A stretch of DNA of 64,000 nucleotides from RPQJ01 sp963698735. GTDB lineage: Bacteria; Pseudomonadota; Gammaproteobacteria; Steroidobacterales; Steroidobacteraceae. The position numbers and the translations under genes are program-made. The notes under the pieces were generated by a model. It made no database searches and was not told the origin of the DNA. It saw nothing but the letters and a program-made list of their open reading frames with translations. The stretch spans positions 62,001-126,000 of the forward strand of contig CAVOSA010000035.1 in the NCBI GenBank assembly GCA_963698735.1. The letters run 5' to 3'. How positions within the stretch are numbered: the stretch's first letter is position 1; every line of letters begins with the position of its first letter. Below, piece after piece: positions 18,171 through 27,744 of this stretch.

Positions 18171-18654
18171 GCAGGACCATCCTTTTTCTGTGCACGGGAA
18201 ACTCGTGCCGCTCGATCCTGGCCGAGGCCACGTTCAACCACCTGGCACCCGCGGGCTGGAGTGCGATGAGCGCCGGCAGCCAGCCGACCGGCAAGGTGCA
18301 CCCGCGCTCGCTGGCACTGCTGGCCCGGGAAGGGATCTCGACCGACGGTTATCGCAGCAAGTCGTGGAATGACTTGCCGCAGACGCCTGATGTCGTCGTC
18401 ACGGTATGCGCCAGCGCCGCGGGCGAGACATGTCCGATTTACCTGGGCGGGTGTTGCGCACCCACTGGGGTGTGGACGACCCGGCGCACGCGACCGGCAC
18501 TGAAGCCGAGATCGATGCGGCGTTCATGCGCGCGTACCGAATTCTGCGGGCACGCATCGAGGCTTTCCTTGCACTGCCGCTCGAGACGCTGCAGCACGAC
18601 CCGCCGGCGCTCAAGGCTGCGATGGACCAGATCGCCGCCATCACCAGGGCCTGA
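18167..18654 (+). CDS. arsC: Arsenate reductase, low-molecular-weight phosphatase type, frameshifted
   Basis: The N-terminal frame starts at ATG 18167 and has the phosphatase-like loop CTGNSCRS (CX5R) of thioredoxin-coupled ArsC, then NDLPQTPDVVVTVC and AAGETCPIYLG, including the additional redox cysteines. At about 18444-18451 (a run GGGCGGG) the conserved sequence moves to the next frame, continuing THWGVDDPA and RILRARIEAFLALP to the stop at 18654. One base is missing. Joined, the protein is about 162 residues, normal for the family. Either a sequence error or a recent inactivation. It reduces arsenate to arsenite for Acr3. Confidence 0.85.
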
Positions 18655-18656
18655 CG

Positions 18657-19736
18657 ATGTCTGCAAAATGTGACGCCACCGCCAGGCAAGCCGCCGGCGC
18701 GCCGATGAGCGTCTTCGAACGCTACCTGACGGTCTGGGTCTTCGCCTGCATCCTGGTCGGCATCGCCGCTGGACAACTCTTTCCCGGGCTGTTCCAGGCG
18801 GTCGGCCGCATGGAAATTGCACGCGTCAACCTGCCGGTCGGCTTCCTGATCTGGGTCATGATCATTCCGATGCTGGTGAAGGTGGACTTCACCGCGCTCG
18901 GCGAGGTGCGGCAGCACGTCCGCGGCATCGGCGTGACGCTGTTCGTCAACTGGCTGGTCAAGCCGTTCTCGATGGCGCTGCTGGCGTGGATCTTCGTGCG
19001 CCACCTTTTCGCGCCGTGGCTGCCGGCCGAGCAGATCGACAGCTACATCGCCGGACTGATCCTGCTCGCCGCGGCGCCGTGCACCGCGATGGTGTTCGTA
19101 TGGAGCCGGCTGTCGAACGGCGACCCGATGTTCACGCTGTCGCAGGTCGCGCTTAACGACGCGATCATGGTCGTCGCGTTCGCACCGCTGGTCGGGCTGC
19201 TGCTCGGCATCGCGGCGATCACCGTACCGTGGGACACGCTGATCACCTCGGTCGTGCTGTACATCGTGATCCCGGTCATCATCGCGCAACTGTGGCGACG
19301 GTCGCTGCTGGCGAAAGGCCATGGGGCGTTCGACACTGCCATGCAGAAGATCGGACCGTGGTCGATAGCCGCGCTGCTGCTGACGCTGGTACTGCTCTTT
19401 GCATTCCAGGGCGAGGCGATCATCAGGCAGCCGCTCGTCATCGCGCTGCTGGCCGTTCCCATCCTCATCCAGGTGTTCTTCAACTCTTCGCTCGCCTACC
19501 TGCTCAACCGCGCAGTCGGGGAGAAGCACAACATCGCCTGCCCGTCCGCACTGATCGGCGCGTCGAACTTCTTCGAGCTGGCCGTCGCTGCCGCCATCAG
19601 CCTGTTCGGGTTCGAGTCAGGTGCCGCGCTGGCCACGGTGGTCGGCGTGCTGATCGAGGTGCCGGTCATGTTGCTCGTCGTGAAGGTCGTCAACGCCAGC
19701 AAGGGCTGGTACGAGCAGGCCGGCGCGCGGTCATGA
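18657..19736 (+). CDS. acr3: Arsenite efflux permease, ACR3 family
   Basis: A 359-residue membrane protein with about ten hydrophobic segments. The segment AAAPCTAMVFVWS contains the conserved cysteine needed for arsenite transport in Acr3, and NACPSALIGASNFFELAVA-like sequence near residue 290 is also typical. It starts 3 bp after the arsC stop and its own stop overlaps the next start by 4 bp. It exports arsenite from the cytoplasm. Only one of two close start codons (MSAKC or MSVFE) is needed; the second would fit the family length better. Confidence 0.94.
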   Translation: MSAKCDATARQAAGAPMSVFERYLTVWVFACILVGIAAGQLFPGLFQAVGRMEIARVNLPVGFLIWVMIIPMLVKVDFTALGEVRQHVRGIGVTLFVNWLVKPFSMALLAWIFVRHLFAPWLPAEQIDSYIAGLILLAAAPCTAMVFVWSRLSNGDPMFTLSQVALNDAIMVVAFAPLVGLLLGIAAITVPWDTLITSVVLYIVIPVIIAQLWRRSLLAKGHGAFDTAMQKIGPWSIAALLLTLVLLFAFQGEAIIRQPLVIALLAVPILIQVFFNSSLAYLLNRAVGEKHNIACPSALIGASNFFELAVAAAISLFGFESGAALATVVGVLIEVPVMLLVVKVVNASKGWYEQAGARS

Positions 19737-21022
19737 CCGTCGCCGCGGCGCCCGGTTCACCGGATAGCCTGGCACAGGCTCTGAATGCCGCCTGCCAGTG
19801 CATCTGGCTCGATCAGGATCGTCTCCGGCGCCAGCTCGAGGCGCGATTCGCCGGCTTCGGAGACCTGCTCGACCAGCGCGCCGGCCTGATCTCCGGCGGG
19901 GTCGTGTTCGTCGATCCGCAGGATGCGATGGCAATGGACCGCACGGCGGCGCTGGTGCACGCGGCATTGACGAGCCCTGCTTACCAGGGCCAAGTCGGAC
20001 GGCTTGCCCCGCTCGTCGCCGGTCACGCGGGCGCGGCCGTGGATTGCATGCTGGGCTTTGATTTTCACCTGGGCGGCGCGGTCCCGCAGCTCATCGAGAT
20101 CAACACCAACCCCGGTGGCCTGCTGATCAACCTCGAACTGGCTCGGGCGCTGACGGCGTGCTGTGACTGCATCGCAGCACCGCTCGCTCAGCTCGCCGCA
20201 GGCAACGTCGCGCTCGACGAACTTCCCGCCCGCATCACCGATCACTTTCGGGCTCGATGGCTGGGCGCGAGAGGCAATGCTCCGCTCAGGGCAATTGCCG
20301 TAGTGGATGACGACCCCGCTGCGCAGTACCTTTATCCGGAATTTGTCCTGTACCAGCGTTTGTTCGAGAGGGCCGGCTGGCACACACTGATCGTGGACCC
20401 GGCAGCGCTCGAAAACCGCGACGGCGCCTTGCTTGCAGAGGGCCAGCGCATCGACATGGTTTACAACCGTTTGACCGACTTCTACTTCGCGGAAGACCGT
20501 CACGCTGCCCTGCGACAGGCTTACGCAGCGGACTCAGCCGTGATCACGCCACACCCGGCGGCACACGCACACTGGGCCGACAAGCGACTGCTCGCCTGGC
20601 TGCGCGACGAAGCGATGCTGAGTTCTGCAGGCCTGGATGCAGATTCGCGGGCGCACCTGCTGCGTACGATCCCGCCAACCGAGATCGTCGGGACAGGGGC
20701 GGCCGAGGAACTGTGGCAGCGCCGGAAAGACCTGTTCTTCAAGCCCGCGGCCGGTTACGGCAGCAAGGCCGCGTATCGCGGCGACAAGCTCACGCGCAAG
20801 ACATTCCAGCACATCCTGGAGCACACTTACGTCGCCCAGGCCATCGCGCCGACATCGACGCGGCGCGTGGTCGTGGCGGGACAGGAGACCGACCTGCGGG
20901 TGGACGTTCGAAACTACAGCGGCGGTGGCACGACCTGGTTGCGCTCTGCAAGGCTCTACCGTGGCCAGACGACGAACTTCCGTACGCCCGGCGGGGGATT
21001 CGCACCGGTCCTCACGTTATGA
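19733..21022 (+). CDS. Uncharacterised ATP-grasp-like protein in the ars operon
   Basis: A 429-residue cytoplasmic protein coupled to acr3 and to the DUF2238 gene by 4-bp overlaps at both ends. I do not recognise a named family. Visible features suggest an ATP-grasp ligase: PQLIEINTNPGGLLIN (about residue 120), MVYNRLTDFYF (about 245), a lysine-glycine stretch FFKPAAGYGSKAAYRGDK (about 335) resembling the nucleotide-binding loop, and a C-terminal DLRVDVRNY then GQTTNFRTPGGGFAPV. ATP-grasp enzymes join a carboxylate to an amine or thiol. A role in making a thiol or arsenic-binding compound is conjecture from the operon only. Confidence 0.6.
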   Translation: MTVAAAPGSPDSLAQALNAACQCIWLDQDRLRRQLEARFAGFGDLLDQRAGLISGGVVFVDPQDAMAMDRTAALVHAALTSPAYQGQVGRLAPLVAGHAGAAVDCMLGFDFHLGGAVPQLIEINTNPGGLLINLELARALTACCDCIAAPLAQLAAGNVALDELPARITDHFRARWLGARGNAPLRAIAVVDDDPAAQYLYPEFVLYQRLFERAGWHTLIVDPAALENRDGALLAEGQRIDMVYNRLTDFYFAEDRHAALRQAYAADSAVITPHPAAHAHWADKRLLAWLRDEAMLSSAGLDADSRAHLLRTIPPTEIVGTGAAEELWQRRKDLFFKPAAGYGSKAAYRGDKLTRKTFQHILEHTYVAQAIAPTSTRRVVVAGQETDLRVDVRNYSGGGTTWLRSARLYRGQTTNFRTPGGGFAPVLTL

Positions 21023-21648
21023 AATCGACGGATCGATACCCCGCAATCCTGTTGTCCGTGTTCATCGTCATCTGGGCGGCGCTCGCGATCGCGCCGTGGT
21101 ACCGGCAGGACTGGCTGCTCGAGAACCTGCTGGTCTTCATCGCCGTGCCGCTGCTTGCCGCGACGTCCCGCTCCCTGCGCTTCTCCAACTATGCCTACAC
21201 CTGTCTGTTCGTGTTCTTCGTGCTGCATGTCATCGGCGCGCATTTCACCTACAGCGAGGTGCCGTGGCGGGAATGGTTCAACGTGACAGGCGCAGGGGGC
21301 ACGTCCGGCCGGAACCACTACGATCGGTTCGTGCATTTCTCGTACGGGGTGCTCATGTTCCCGGCGGTGTGGGAGCTTTTCGCGGCCAGGTCGAGCCCGC
21401 AGCGCATCTGGCGCTACGTCATGCCAGTCACCTTTCTTCTCTCGCACTCTGTCGTCTACGAGATGATCGAGTGGGGCGCGGCCGAAGTGTTCGGTGGCGA
21501 CCTCGGCGTCGCCTACCTCGGGACGCAGGGAGACGAGTGGGACGCGCAGAAGGACATGGCGATGGCCGCGGCCGGCACCCTGACGGGACTGCTGCTGACG
21601 CTCGTCTTGTCCCGCATCGCCACGAGGGTGCCCGCGCGGAACCGATGA
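21019..21648 (+). CDS. DUF2238 (YjdF-like) membrane protein
   Basis: A 209-residue integral membrane protein with five or six hydrophobic segments. HFTYSEVPW, RNHYDRFVHFSYG and GDEWDAQKDMAMAAAG are the conserved DUF2238 motifs, rich in His and Asp that could face a substrate or metal. The function of the family is unknown. It is the last gene of the ars operon by overlap; 85 bp separate it from the peroxidase gene. Confidence 0.85.
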   Translation: MKSTDRYPAILLSVFIVIWAALAIAPWYRQDWLLENLLVFIAVPLLAATSRSLRFSNYAYTCLFVFFVLHVIGAHFTYSEVPWREWFNVTGAGGTSGRNHYDRFVHFSYGVLMFPAVWELFAARSSPQRIWRYVMPVTFLLSHSVVYEMIEWGAAEVFGGDLGVAYLGTQGDEWDAQKDMAMAAAGTLTGLLLTLVLSRIATRVPARNR

Positions 21649-21733
21649 CACGGCTCGGTACTTCTCCGACTTATAGAGCGGCGAGAGCTGCACTAGCGTA
21701 TTGGCATCCTGTCCGCCTGCCGGGAGTAATGCC

Positions 21734-22774
21734 ATGCGAGTCGCCGCGATCACCGCTATCGTCCTCACTTCCACACTGTTTGCCGCGGCGAGCGCGGCCG
21801 CCGCCAGCGGCCCTTGGCAGGCATTGCCCGACGTGGCGCCTGCGCCCGCAGACAACCCGACGACAGCGGACAAAGTCGAACTCGGCAAGATGCTGTACTT
21901 CGACCCGCGCCTGTCGTCGAGCGGCAACGTGTCGTGCTTCTCCTGCCACAACGTCATGGAAGGCGGTGACGACCACCGGCCGACGTCGATCGGGGTGCAC
22001 GGCCATGTCGGCGGTCGCAATGCGCCTACCGTGTGGAACGCGGCATTCCTGTCCAGCCAGTTCTGGGATGGTCGCGCGGCGACGCTCGAGGACCAGGCGA
22101 AGGGGCCCCCGGCCAACGCCATCGAAATGGGCATGCCCAACCTCGACGCGGTCATCGGCCGCGTGCGCAACATCCCCGGCTACAAGCCCTATTTCGAAAA
22201 GGCGTTCGGCGCGGGTGACGTGGTCACCATGGACAACGTGGCCAAAGCCATCGCCGCCTACGAGCGCACGCTGATCACACCGAACAGCGCGTACGACAAG
22301 TACGCCAAGGGGGACACGAAGGCGCTCACGGAGCAGCAGGTCCGCGGCCTCAACACCTTCGCCGACGTCGGATGCACCAGCTGCCACCAGGGCCCGACGT
22401 TCAGCGGCCCGCCACTGCCGGCCGGCACGGGGTTCTTCATGAAGTTCCCGACCTTCCCGGACAGCCCGTACGTCACGAAATACGATTTCCTGAGCGACAC
22501 CGGCCGCGCGAGTGCGACCAAGGACGACGCGGACAAGAACGTCTGGCGAGTCCCCGGCTTGCGCAACCTGGTTTACACGGCTCCGTACTTCCACAATGGC
22601 CTGGTGCACACCATGGGCGAAGCCGTGCGCATCATGGCGAGCACGCAGCTGAACCAGTCGCTCAGCGACGCGCAGGTTGCCGACATCGTGGCATTCCTGG
22701 AAACGCTCTCCGGGCCTTTCCCGACCCAGCAGATGCCGCGGCTGCCGCCGACCCCGGGCGACCTCATCGACTGA
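21734..22774 (+). CDS. Di-heme cytochrome c peroxidase
   Basis: A 346-residue periplasmic protein with a signal peptide (ending near ASAAAASG). Two c-type heme sites are seen, CFSCH at about residue 74 and CTSCH at about residue 215, in the arrangement of bacterial CcpA/MauG-type peroxidases. ELGKMLYFDPRLSSSG and NAPTVWNAAF are family-typical. It reduces hydrogen peroxide with electrons from a small cytochrome or cupredoxin. GGGAG lies 8 nt before ATG 21734. Confidence 0.93.
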   Translation: MRVAAITAIVLTSTLFAAASAAAASGPWQALPDVAPAPADNPTTADKVELGKMLYFDPRLSSSGNVSCFSCHNVMEGGDDHRPTSIGVHGHVGGRNAPTVWNAAFLSSQFWDGRAATLEDQAKGPPANAIEMGMPNLDAVIGRVRNIPGYKPYFEKAFGAGDVVTMDNVAKAIAAYERTLITPNSAYDKYAKGDTKALTEQQVRGLNTFADVGCTSCHQGPTFSGPPLPAGTGFFMKFPTFPDSPYVTKYDFLSDTGRASATKDDADKNVWRVPGLRNLVYTAPYFHNGLVHTMGEAVRIMASTQLNQSLSDAQVADIVAFLETLSGPFPTQQMPRLPPTPGDLID

Positions 22775-22813
22775 AGCCGGTTGCGTGCGCTCCGTGCGTG
22801 AGCGCGCAGAAAG

Positions 22814-23500
22814 CTAGCGAGTCAGCCCTGCCTTGTGCAGGTGTTTCGCAATCGCTTCCGCAATGTCGTGCAGTGCGGTGTCGGTTGATTCGACCTTGCG
22901 AGCTTCCGTGTCCATCGTATAGAGCAGGGTCTTGCCGCTCGTCGCAAAGAACCTCGACTGGACGCGGACCTCGCCTTGGGCCGTCGTGATGGCGGGTGCC
23001 GTCTCGAATGAACCGTAGATGACCGGCACGCCGTAGACACCGTAGTACCCGCTGGCATAACCCGCATCCGTGGCCTTGTACGAAGCATTGCCTTGCGTAT
23101 CCCTGCTGCCGCCTTCTTTCAACTCGTATTCCCTCGACACGAGGCTGGTCGCCAGCACCGCATCCGCCTGGGCAGCCGCGACCGCCTGTTCGATGCTCTC
23201 GAGAGTCAGCGGGTTCTTCTGCTTGACCGCGTCGCAACTGCGGATCGCCTGCACCGAGTCGCTCTGCAGCTGCGACGCCATGAAGAATTCGAACGCGCAA
23301 CGCTGGTTGGCATGCGGGGTAACGCCGACGACCAGGACCCGTGAAAACGACTGCTTGCGTGGCGCCCCCTCAGCCCAAGCCCCCTTGACCGTAGTCTTCG
23401 CCTGGACGCTCCCTGCAACCAGCATGGCCCCGATCAGGCAAAGCATCGGGCCGATTGCCGTTCCCCGGGCACGCCGGATTCTGAAGACCTTTCTATGCAC
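22814..23500 (-). CDS. Secreted protein of unknown function
   Basis: About 228 residues. The start is uncertain: GTG 23500 has AGGA 7 nt upstream and gives a positively charged leader before the hydrophobic run PMLCLIGAMLVAGSVQA; the frame opens at GTG 23521. After cleavage a soluble domain follows with VLVVGVTPHANQRC near its start, which recalls DUF4136/CsgG-like lipoproteins, but no lipobox cysteine is present. Converges on the peroxidase gene. No function is proposed. Confidence 0.7.
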   Translation of the reverse strand: MHRKVFRIRRARGTAIGPMLCLIGAMLVAGSVQAKTTVKGAWAEGAPRKQSFSRVLVVGVTPHANQRCAFEFFMASQLQSDSVQAIRSCDAVKQKNPLTLESIEQAVAAAQADAVLATSLVSREYELKEGGSRDTQGNASYKATDAGYASGYYGVYGVPVIYGSFETAPAITTAQGEVRVQSRFFATSGKTLLYTMDTEARKVESTDTALHDIAEAIAKHLHKAGLTR

Positions 23501-24336
23501 TGCTTGTTCCTGTTGAGCCACGGATTGAGAAGGGTGTAGCGCCGAACCCGCACGGGACTTTGCGCCGGAAGCAGTCTACCGCAACGCTCCTGGCAGAAAT
23601 TGCTGCGAAGCAGCACGGGCGCCCCGAATCACGTATACTGCGCACCGCTGTTCAGCTGTGACGATTTGCCGGGTTCTCCGCGCCGTCTCGAAATCGGGTT
23701 CATACGCCCGCTGCCTGAATCTCGGTCGTGCACGCAACGCATCCGTCGTCTGCGACGCACGGGCTTGAATCCTGCTCGTATCTTCTTTCGCGTGCCCCCT
23801 GGCGCGCGCCGCCGCATTTGACCCGCACGCGGGCCGCCGGCGTCACCTCATCTTCTGGAGAAACTCCCCTGTTCTCGATCGTCATTGCTTTTGGTGTCGC
23901 CACCCTTGTCGCCACTGGGTTGCTGTTCCTGCTGCAGATATCCGAGGATTTCCGCAATGCTTGACTGGATGCTGGTCACGCGTCGTCGCGTGGGTTTCGA
24001 ACGCACCGTGCAGGACCGCTCGCGTTCGGCCGCAAGCAAGGACTGGACGACCCGGCCCGTTGCGGGTCACGTCCGAGCCTGCGGGCTCGAAGATGGAACG
24101 GCTGGTCGTAGACAGGTGCGATCGCACGCCGGGTGGAACACCGGCTGGCATCAGGCTGCGCGGGACCTGGCACGGAGTCGTTAGCGACAGCCTCGACTCA
24201 CGCAAAGAGGATGGCTCTCCGCCCGCGCTCAATGCCCGGTACCGGACATCGGTATTGACGCTTCCCGAAGTTCGGTCGGTACCGATTGAGCTTGCCGCCA
24301 CCCTCAGGCAGCGTGCGCAATCGGAGGGACCGCAAT
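23501..24336. other. Long gap with no clear gene; possible tiny membrane ORF
   Basis: No frame here has a motif or a convincing start. The only item worth noting is a plus-strand stretch ending at TGA 23964 that would encode a single membrane helix (FSIVIAFGVATLVATG) preceded by GGAG near 23858, but it lacks a normal start codon in place. A further open frame (about 23959-24184) overlaps it and has random-looking composition. The gap leads into a strong ribosome binding site for the kinase gene. Confidence 0.4.
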
Positions 24337-25605
24337 ATGGGCCTCGAATTTCCGCTTTCGCACGGTGCAGCGCCTGGCCTCGCTTCCGTCACGGCACCGC
24401 AGGACCAGATCGAGCTGGCCCTGGATTGCGCCGGGGTGGGACTGTGGGACTGGGACCTCGTCAGCGGCAAGTCCTCCCATTCGCGGACCAACAAGCGAAT
24501 GCTCGGCTTTGACGACACGGACGAGTTGGGCGGGAGCTTCGAGGAACTGACGGCGAAGATTCACCCGGACGACGCCCGGGAAATGCGGGCCATCGTCGAC
24601 CGGCACCTGCGCAACGAGACCCCGGGTTACCGGGCAGAGTTTCGCGTCCTGCGCAAGGACGGCACCTTCACCTGGTTCGAATCGCGCGGCCTGGTGGTCG
24701 AGCGAGGGCCGCACGGCGAACCGCTGCGCATGGTCGGAATCCACCTCGACATCAGCGAGCGCAAGGCCAACGAGCAGTTGCGGCGGGATCTCGACCACGC
24801 CTTGCGTCGAAACCATGATGAACTGGAAGCGCTGGTGCGGCTGCAAACGCAGAAGCTGATCGACGCGGCGGACGCGGCGGAACAGGGAAACCGCGCCAAG
24901 AACGTGCTGCTGGCAAGAGTGGGCGAGGAGCTTCGCCGCCCGCTGAACCTTGCGCTCGAATCGAGCACGCAGCTTCTGGGCGGCGCCGCGCGTGACTCGC
25001 AGCACGGTGTGCGTGAAAAGCTGGAAGTCATACGGCAGTCCATCCAGCAGCTGTCCGCGAGCGTCGAACGGCTGCTCGACGTGAGCAGCATCGAGGCCAA
25101 CACCCTCGAGATCTGCGCCACACCGGTGAACCTGCGCCATGTCCTGGATGAGCAGTGCGAGTCCATGCAGCTTCGCGCGCAGGAGCGCGGCATCGAGTTA
25201 CGCACAGTCAGCTGCGACGAAGACCTCGTGGTGTTTGCCGATCGTGCGCGGCTGGCACAGGTCGTGCGTGAACTGATCACGAACGCCATCAAGTTCACGA
25301 CCGGCGGCTACGTGCAGGTGCGCGCGAAGGTGCTCGACGGTATGGTGTTCGTCGAGGTGCAGGACACAGGCAGCGGCATCCCGCGGGAGCGGCAGGCAAC
25401 TCTCTTCCATGCCTTCCAACCCGCCACGGATCAGCGGCGATCGCTGCGCCGGGGAATGGGGCTGGGGCTTTCGATCAGCCGCGCGGTCATTGAAGCCATG
25501 TTCGGGGACATCGGCGTCACCAGCAAAGTCGGGCGCGGCAGCCGGTTCTGGTTCACCTTACCGCTGGCGGCGAGCGCGCAGAAAGTCAGTTACACGCGCC
25601 ATTGA
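24337..25605 (+). CDS. PAS-domain histidine kinase-like protein lacking the phosphoacceptor His
   Basis: A 422-residue cytoplasmic protein; GGAGGG lies about 8 nt before ATG 24337. Residues about 22-145 form a PAS/PAC domain (ALDCAGVGLWDWDL, PLRMVGIHLDISERK). A coiled stretch follows, then a dimerisation region LLARVGEELRRPLN in which the usual Ser-His-Glu-Leu-Arg is Gly-Glu-Glu-Leu-Arg, so the phosphorylated histidine is replaced by Glu197. The ATPase domain is complete: N box ELITNAIKFT, G1 DTGSGIPRE, G2 GMGLGLSISR. No membrane segment and no response regulator next door. It may be a pseudokinase that modulates another kinase. Confidence 0.85.
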   Translation: MGLEFPLSHGAAPGLASVTAPQDQIELALDCAGVGLWDWDLVSGKSSHSRTNKRMLGFDDTDELGGSFEELTAKIHPDDAREMRAIVDRHLRNETPGYRAEFRVLRKDGTFTWFESRGLVVERGPHGEPLRMVGIHLDISERKANEQLRRDLDHALRRNHDELEALVRLQTQKLIDAADAAEQGNRAKNVLLARVGEELRRPLNLALESSTQLLGGAARDSQHGVREKLEVIRQSIQQLSASVERLLDVSSIEANTLEICATPVNLRHVLDEQCESMQLRAQERGIELRTVSCDEDLVVFADRARLAQVVRELITNAIKFTTGGYVQVRAKVLDGMVFVEVQDTGSGIPRERQATLFHAFQPATDQRRSLRRGMGLGLSISRAVIEAMFGDIGVTSKVGRGSRFWFTLPLAASAQKVSYTRH

Positions 25606-25689
25606 TCCGCGGATCCAGACTGCGATGCGACGATGGCCTGCGCGTTCGATGCCGCGGGCTGCCAGTGGACCCGGCGGGCGCCATCGCTG

Positions 25690-27597
25690 CTACGGCGTGT
25701 ACCAGATCGGCGACGTGTATGCGCGCTCCTGCGTCGTCATTGGAACGTCGGCCGTCATCTTGACGCCGTAGCGCAGCGCTTCATACGCGGTCCATCGCGG
25801 CGTCGGGATCTCGATCACGCGCGCGTAGTAAAAAGCGGGTTGTTGCGCATCGAACTCGGGGTCCGTCCAGGTGGCACTAAGTTCTGGCGCACCGATGGTG
25901 TTGGTCCAGGTCGCCTTCGCCACGTCTACGGTGTTACCGACCGGCGGCAGCTTTCCGTCCGTGCCTGCCTTGCGATCGCCGCTCCACGCAACGTCGTAGA
26001 CCTTCTCGTGGGTCTTGCCGCCCTGGTCCAGCCAACCCTTGATGATCTGGATGCGATCGAGGTTGCCGCTGTAGGGGTCCTTCATCGCGGCGACCAGAAA
26101 CGTGGGCGACTTTCCGCCCGACGATTTACGCAAGTCGCCACCCATCGGCACGCCCTTGGCATAGCCGACGCCGGCAGGCAGGCGGGACTTGGCATCGTCC
26201 CCGGTGAATTCCCAACCGCCGAAGAAACGCACGACCATGCGTGGTCCGGTCGTGGCGTAGGTTTCCTTGCGCTTCATCGCGTCGAAGATGGCTTCGCGGG
26301 TGTTCTCCGTGGCCCAGACGCCCGCGTATCCAGCGGCTGCCTGTTGCCAGCCATAGATGGTGAACTTGGGATCGGGCGCCTCGATGACGACGTGCTCCCA
26401 GCGATGCGGCCCCGGCTCGACACCGGAGTGCTTGCCGAAGAAGTTCTCTTCTTCTACCGCGGCAAGGGACGTGTGCGCGTCCGTGCTGCCGACCATGCCG
26501 AACTTGAACGGGTTCACGCCGAGCGTGCGGTCGAGCGCGAGGCCGGTCTTCAGCGCCTCGCGGGCGTACTCGTACTTGAACATCTCGGGCTTCTTGGCCT
26601 CGGTGCCATTCAGGTTGGAGCGGTCCCACTTCTCGTAGCTGGAGAACTCGTCGCTGGGCGACAGGAACGGATGCGATTCGCTGTCGCCCTTGATCTGCGT
26701 CGCTTCGATGATCGGCTCGAACCTGGCCCGCAGTGCCGCCAGCTCGCGGGTGAGCGGCTTGCCGTCGAAGGTTTCCACCGTGAACATGCGGCCGTTGCTG
26801 AGGTTGCCGTTGTGGGGAATCGCCAGCACTTCCGCACCGTTCTGCCTCTCGAAATCGGCGAGGTACCGCCAGAGGTCCTCAGGGTTCTGGCTGTCGAACT
26901 GCGAGTACGGAACCGTGCGGTTGGCCACACTGGAATTGCCGCGGAACAGCACGTTGCGATGCAGGTTGTCGCCGCCAATGGCCGTCCACTCGAAGCCGAT
27001 GATGGCGGTAAAGCGACCCGGCTCGTTGTACTTGTCGGCCAGGGCCGTGTAGGCCTGCCAGGCATTGCGCACGGCCTTGTCGCTCTTGATCGGCGGCACC
27101 TTGCCCGACAGCGAGGCCACGATCTCCATCGCCGTGGCGAAGACTGTGTCCTGGTTGCCCGTGGTCAATGCCGCGTGCCACTGCTTGCCCTTCTCGGTCG
27201 CGAGAACTTCGGGATCGCCGGCGAGCAGTTGCGGCATCAGCCCGTACATCTCGGCGTGGTCTGCGATCACGAGGAAATCGAGTGGCCGTGAGAGCTTGGC
27301 GCGCAGTCCGCCCGTGCTCGTCACTTCTTCGCCGCGCGCGAAGCGGAAGGCATCTTCCTGGCCGACCCGGTTCATGGTGCCGGCGTCCACGGAGATCGAG
27401 GTATGCAGGTGCGTGTCACCCCAGAAGACGCGGGTCGGATAGGTTATCCCGGCATACGGCGAGAACTGCCCCTGGGCGAGGCGGTTCACGTCTCCTTTCG
27501 CCATCGCCTCGTCTTTCACGGGCTCTGCCGCCCACGCGGAAGACAACGCTGCGCAACCTGCGAGTGCAATGAACGTTTTCGTCATCTGGTTTGTCAC
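25690..27597 (-). CDS. DUF3604 domain protein, PHP-like secreted protein
   Basis: A 635-residue protein with a signal peptide (FIALAGCAALSSAWA). GTG 27597 is supported by AGGAAAG 5 nt upstream. VFWGDTHLHTSISVDAG and FLVIADHAEMYGLMP carry the His/Asp motifs typical of PHP-like phosphoesterases, followed by SDAHTSLA near residue 370. DUF3604 proteins are common in marine and soil proteobacteria, often beside sulfatases or toxins, with no established reaction. Likely a metal-dependent secreted hydrolase. Confidence 0.88.
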   Translation of the reverse strand: MTNQMTKTFIALAGCAALSSAWAAEPVKDEAMAKGDVNRLAQGQFSPYAGITYPTRVFWGDTHLHTSISVDAGTMNRVGQEDAFRFARGEEVTSTGGLRAKLSRPLDFLVIADHAEMYGLMPQLLAGDPEVLATEKGKQWHAALTTGNQDTVFATAMEIVASLSGKVPPIKSDKAVRNAWQAYTALADKYNEPGRFTAIIGFEWTAIGGDNLHRNVLFRGNSSVANRTVPYSQFDSQNPEDLWRYLADFERQNGAEVLAIPHNGNLSNGRMFTVETFDGKPLTRELAALRARFEPIIEATQIKGDSESHPFLSPSDEFSSYEKWDRSNLNGTEAKKPEMFKYEYAREALKTGLALDRTLGVNPFKFGMVGSTDAHTSLAAVEEENFFGKHSGVEPGPHRWEHVVIEAPDPKFTIYGWQQAAAGYAGVWATENTREAIFDAMKRKETYATTGPRMVVRFFGGWEFTGDDAKSRLPAGVGYAKGVPMGGDLRKSSGGKSPTFLVAAMKDPYSGNLDRIQIIKGWLDQGGKTHEKVYDVAWSGDRKAGTDGKLPPVGNTVDVAKATWTNTIGAPELSATWTDPEFDAQQPAFYYARVIEIPTPRWTAYEALRYGVKMTADVPMTTQERAYTSPIWYTP

Positions 27598-27744
27598 GTG
27601 TACTTTCCTGAGTGCGAATCTTGGCTACAGAGGACCGCCGCCACCCACTCGGGAACCCGGGTCGCGGCCAGGGCAATGATCCTACCTTTTGTCGTCAACA
27701 TGAAGAAGCAGCAGCTGCGCTGCTGCAGGGCAGCAATCAGGCCC

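Noticed and set aside
23885..24184. Plus-strand 99-codon frame in the gap before the kinase
   Set aside because: No ribosome binding site, no recognisable motif and composition like random G+C-rich sequence.
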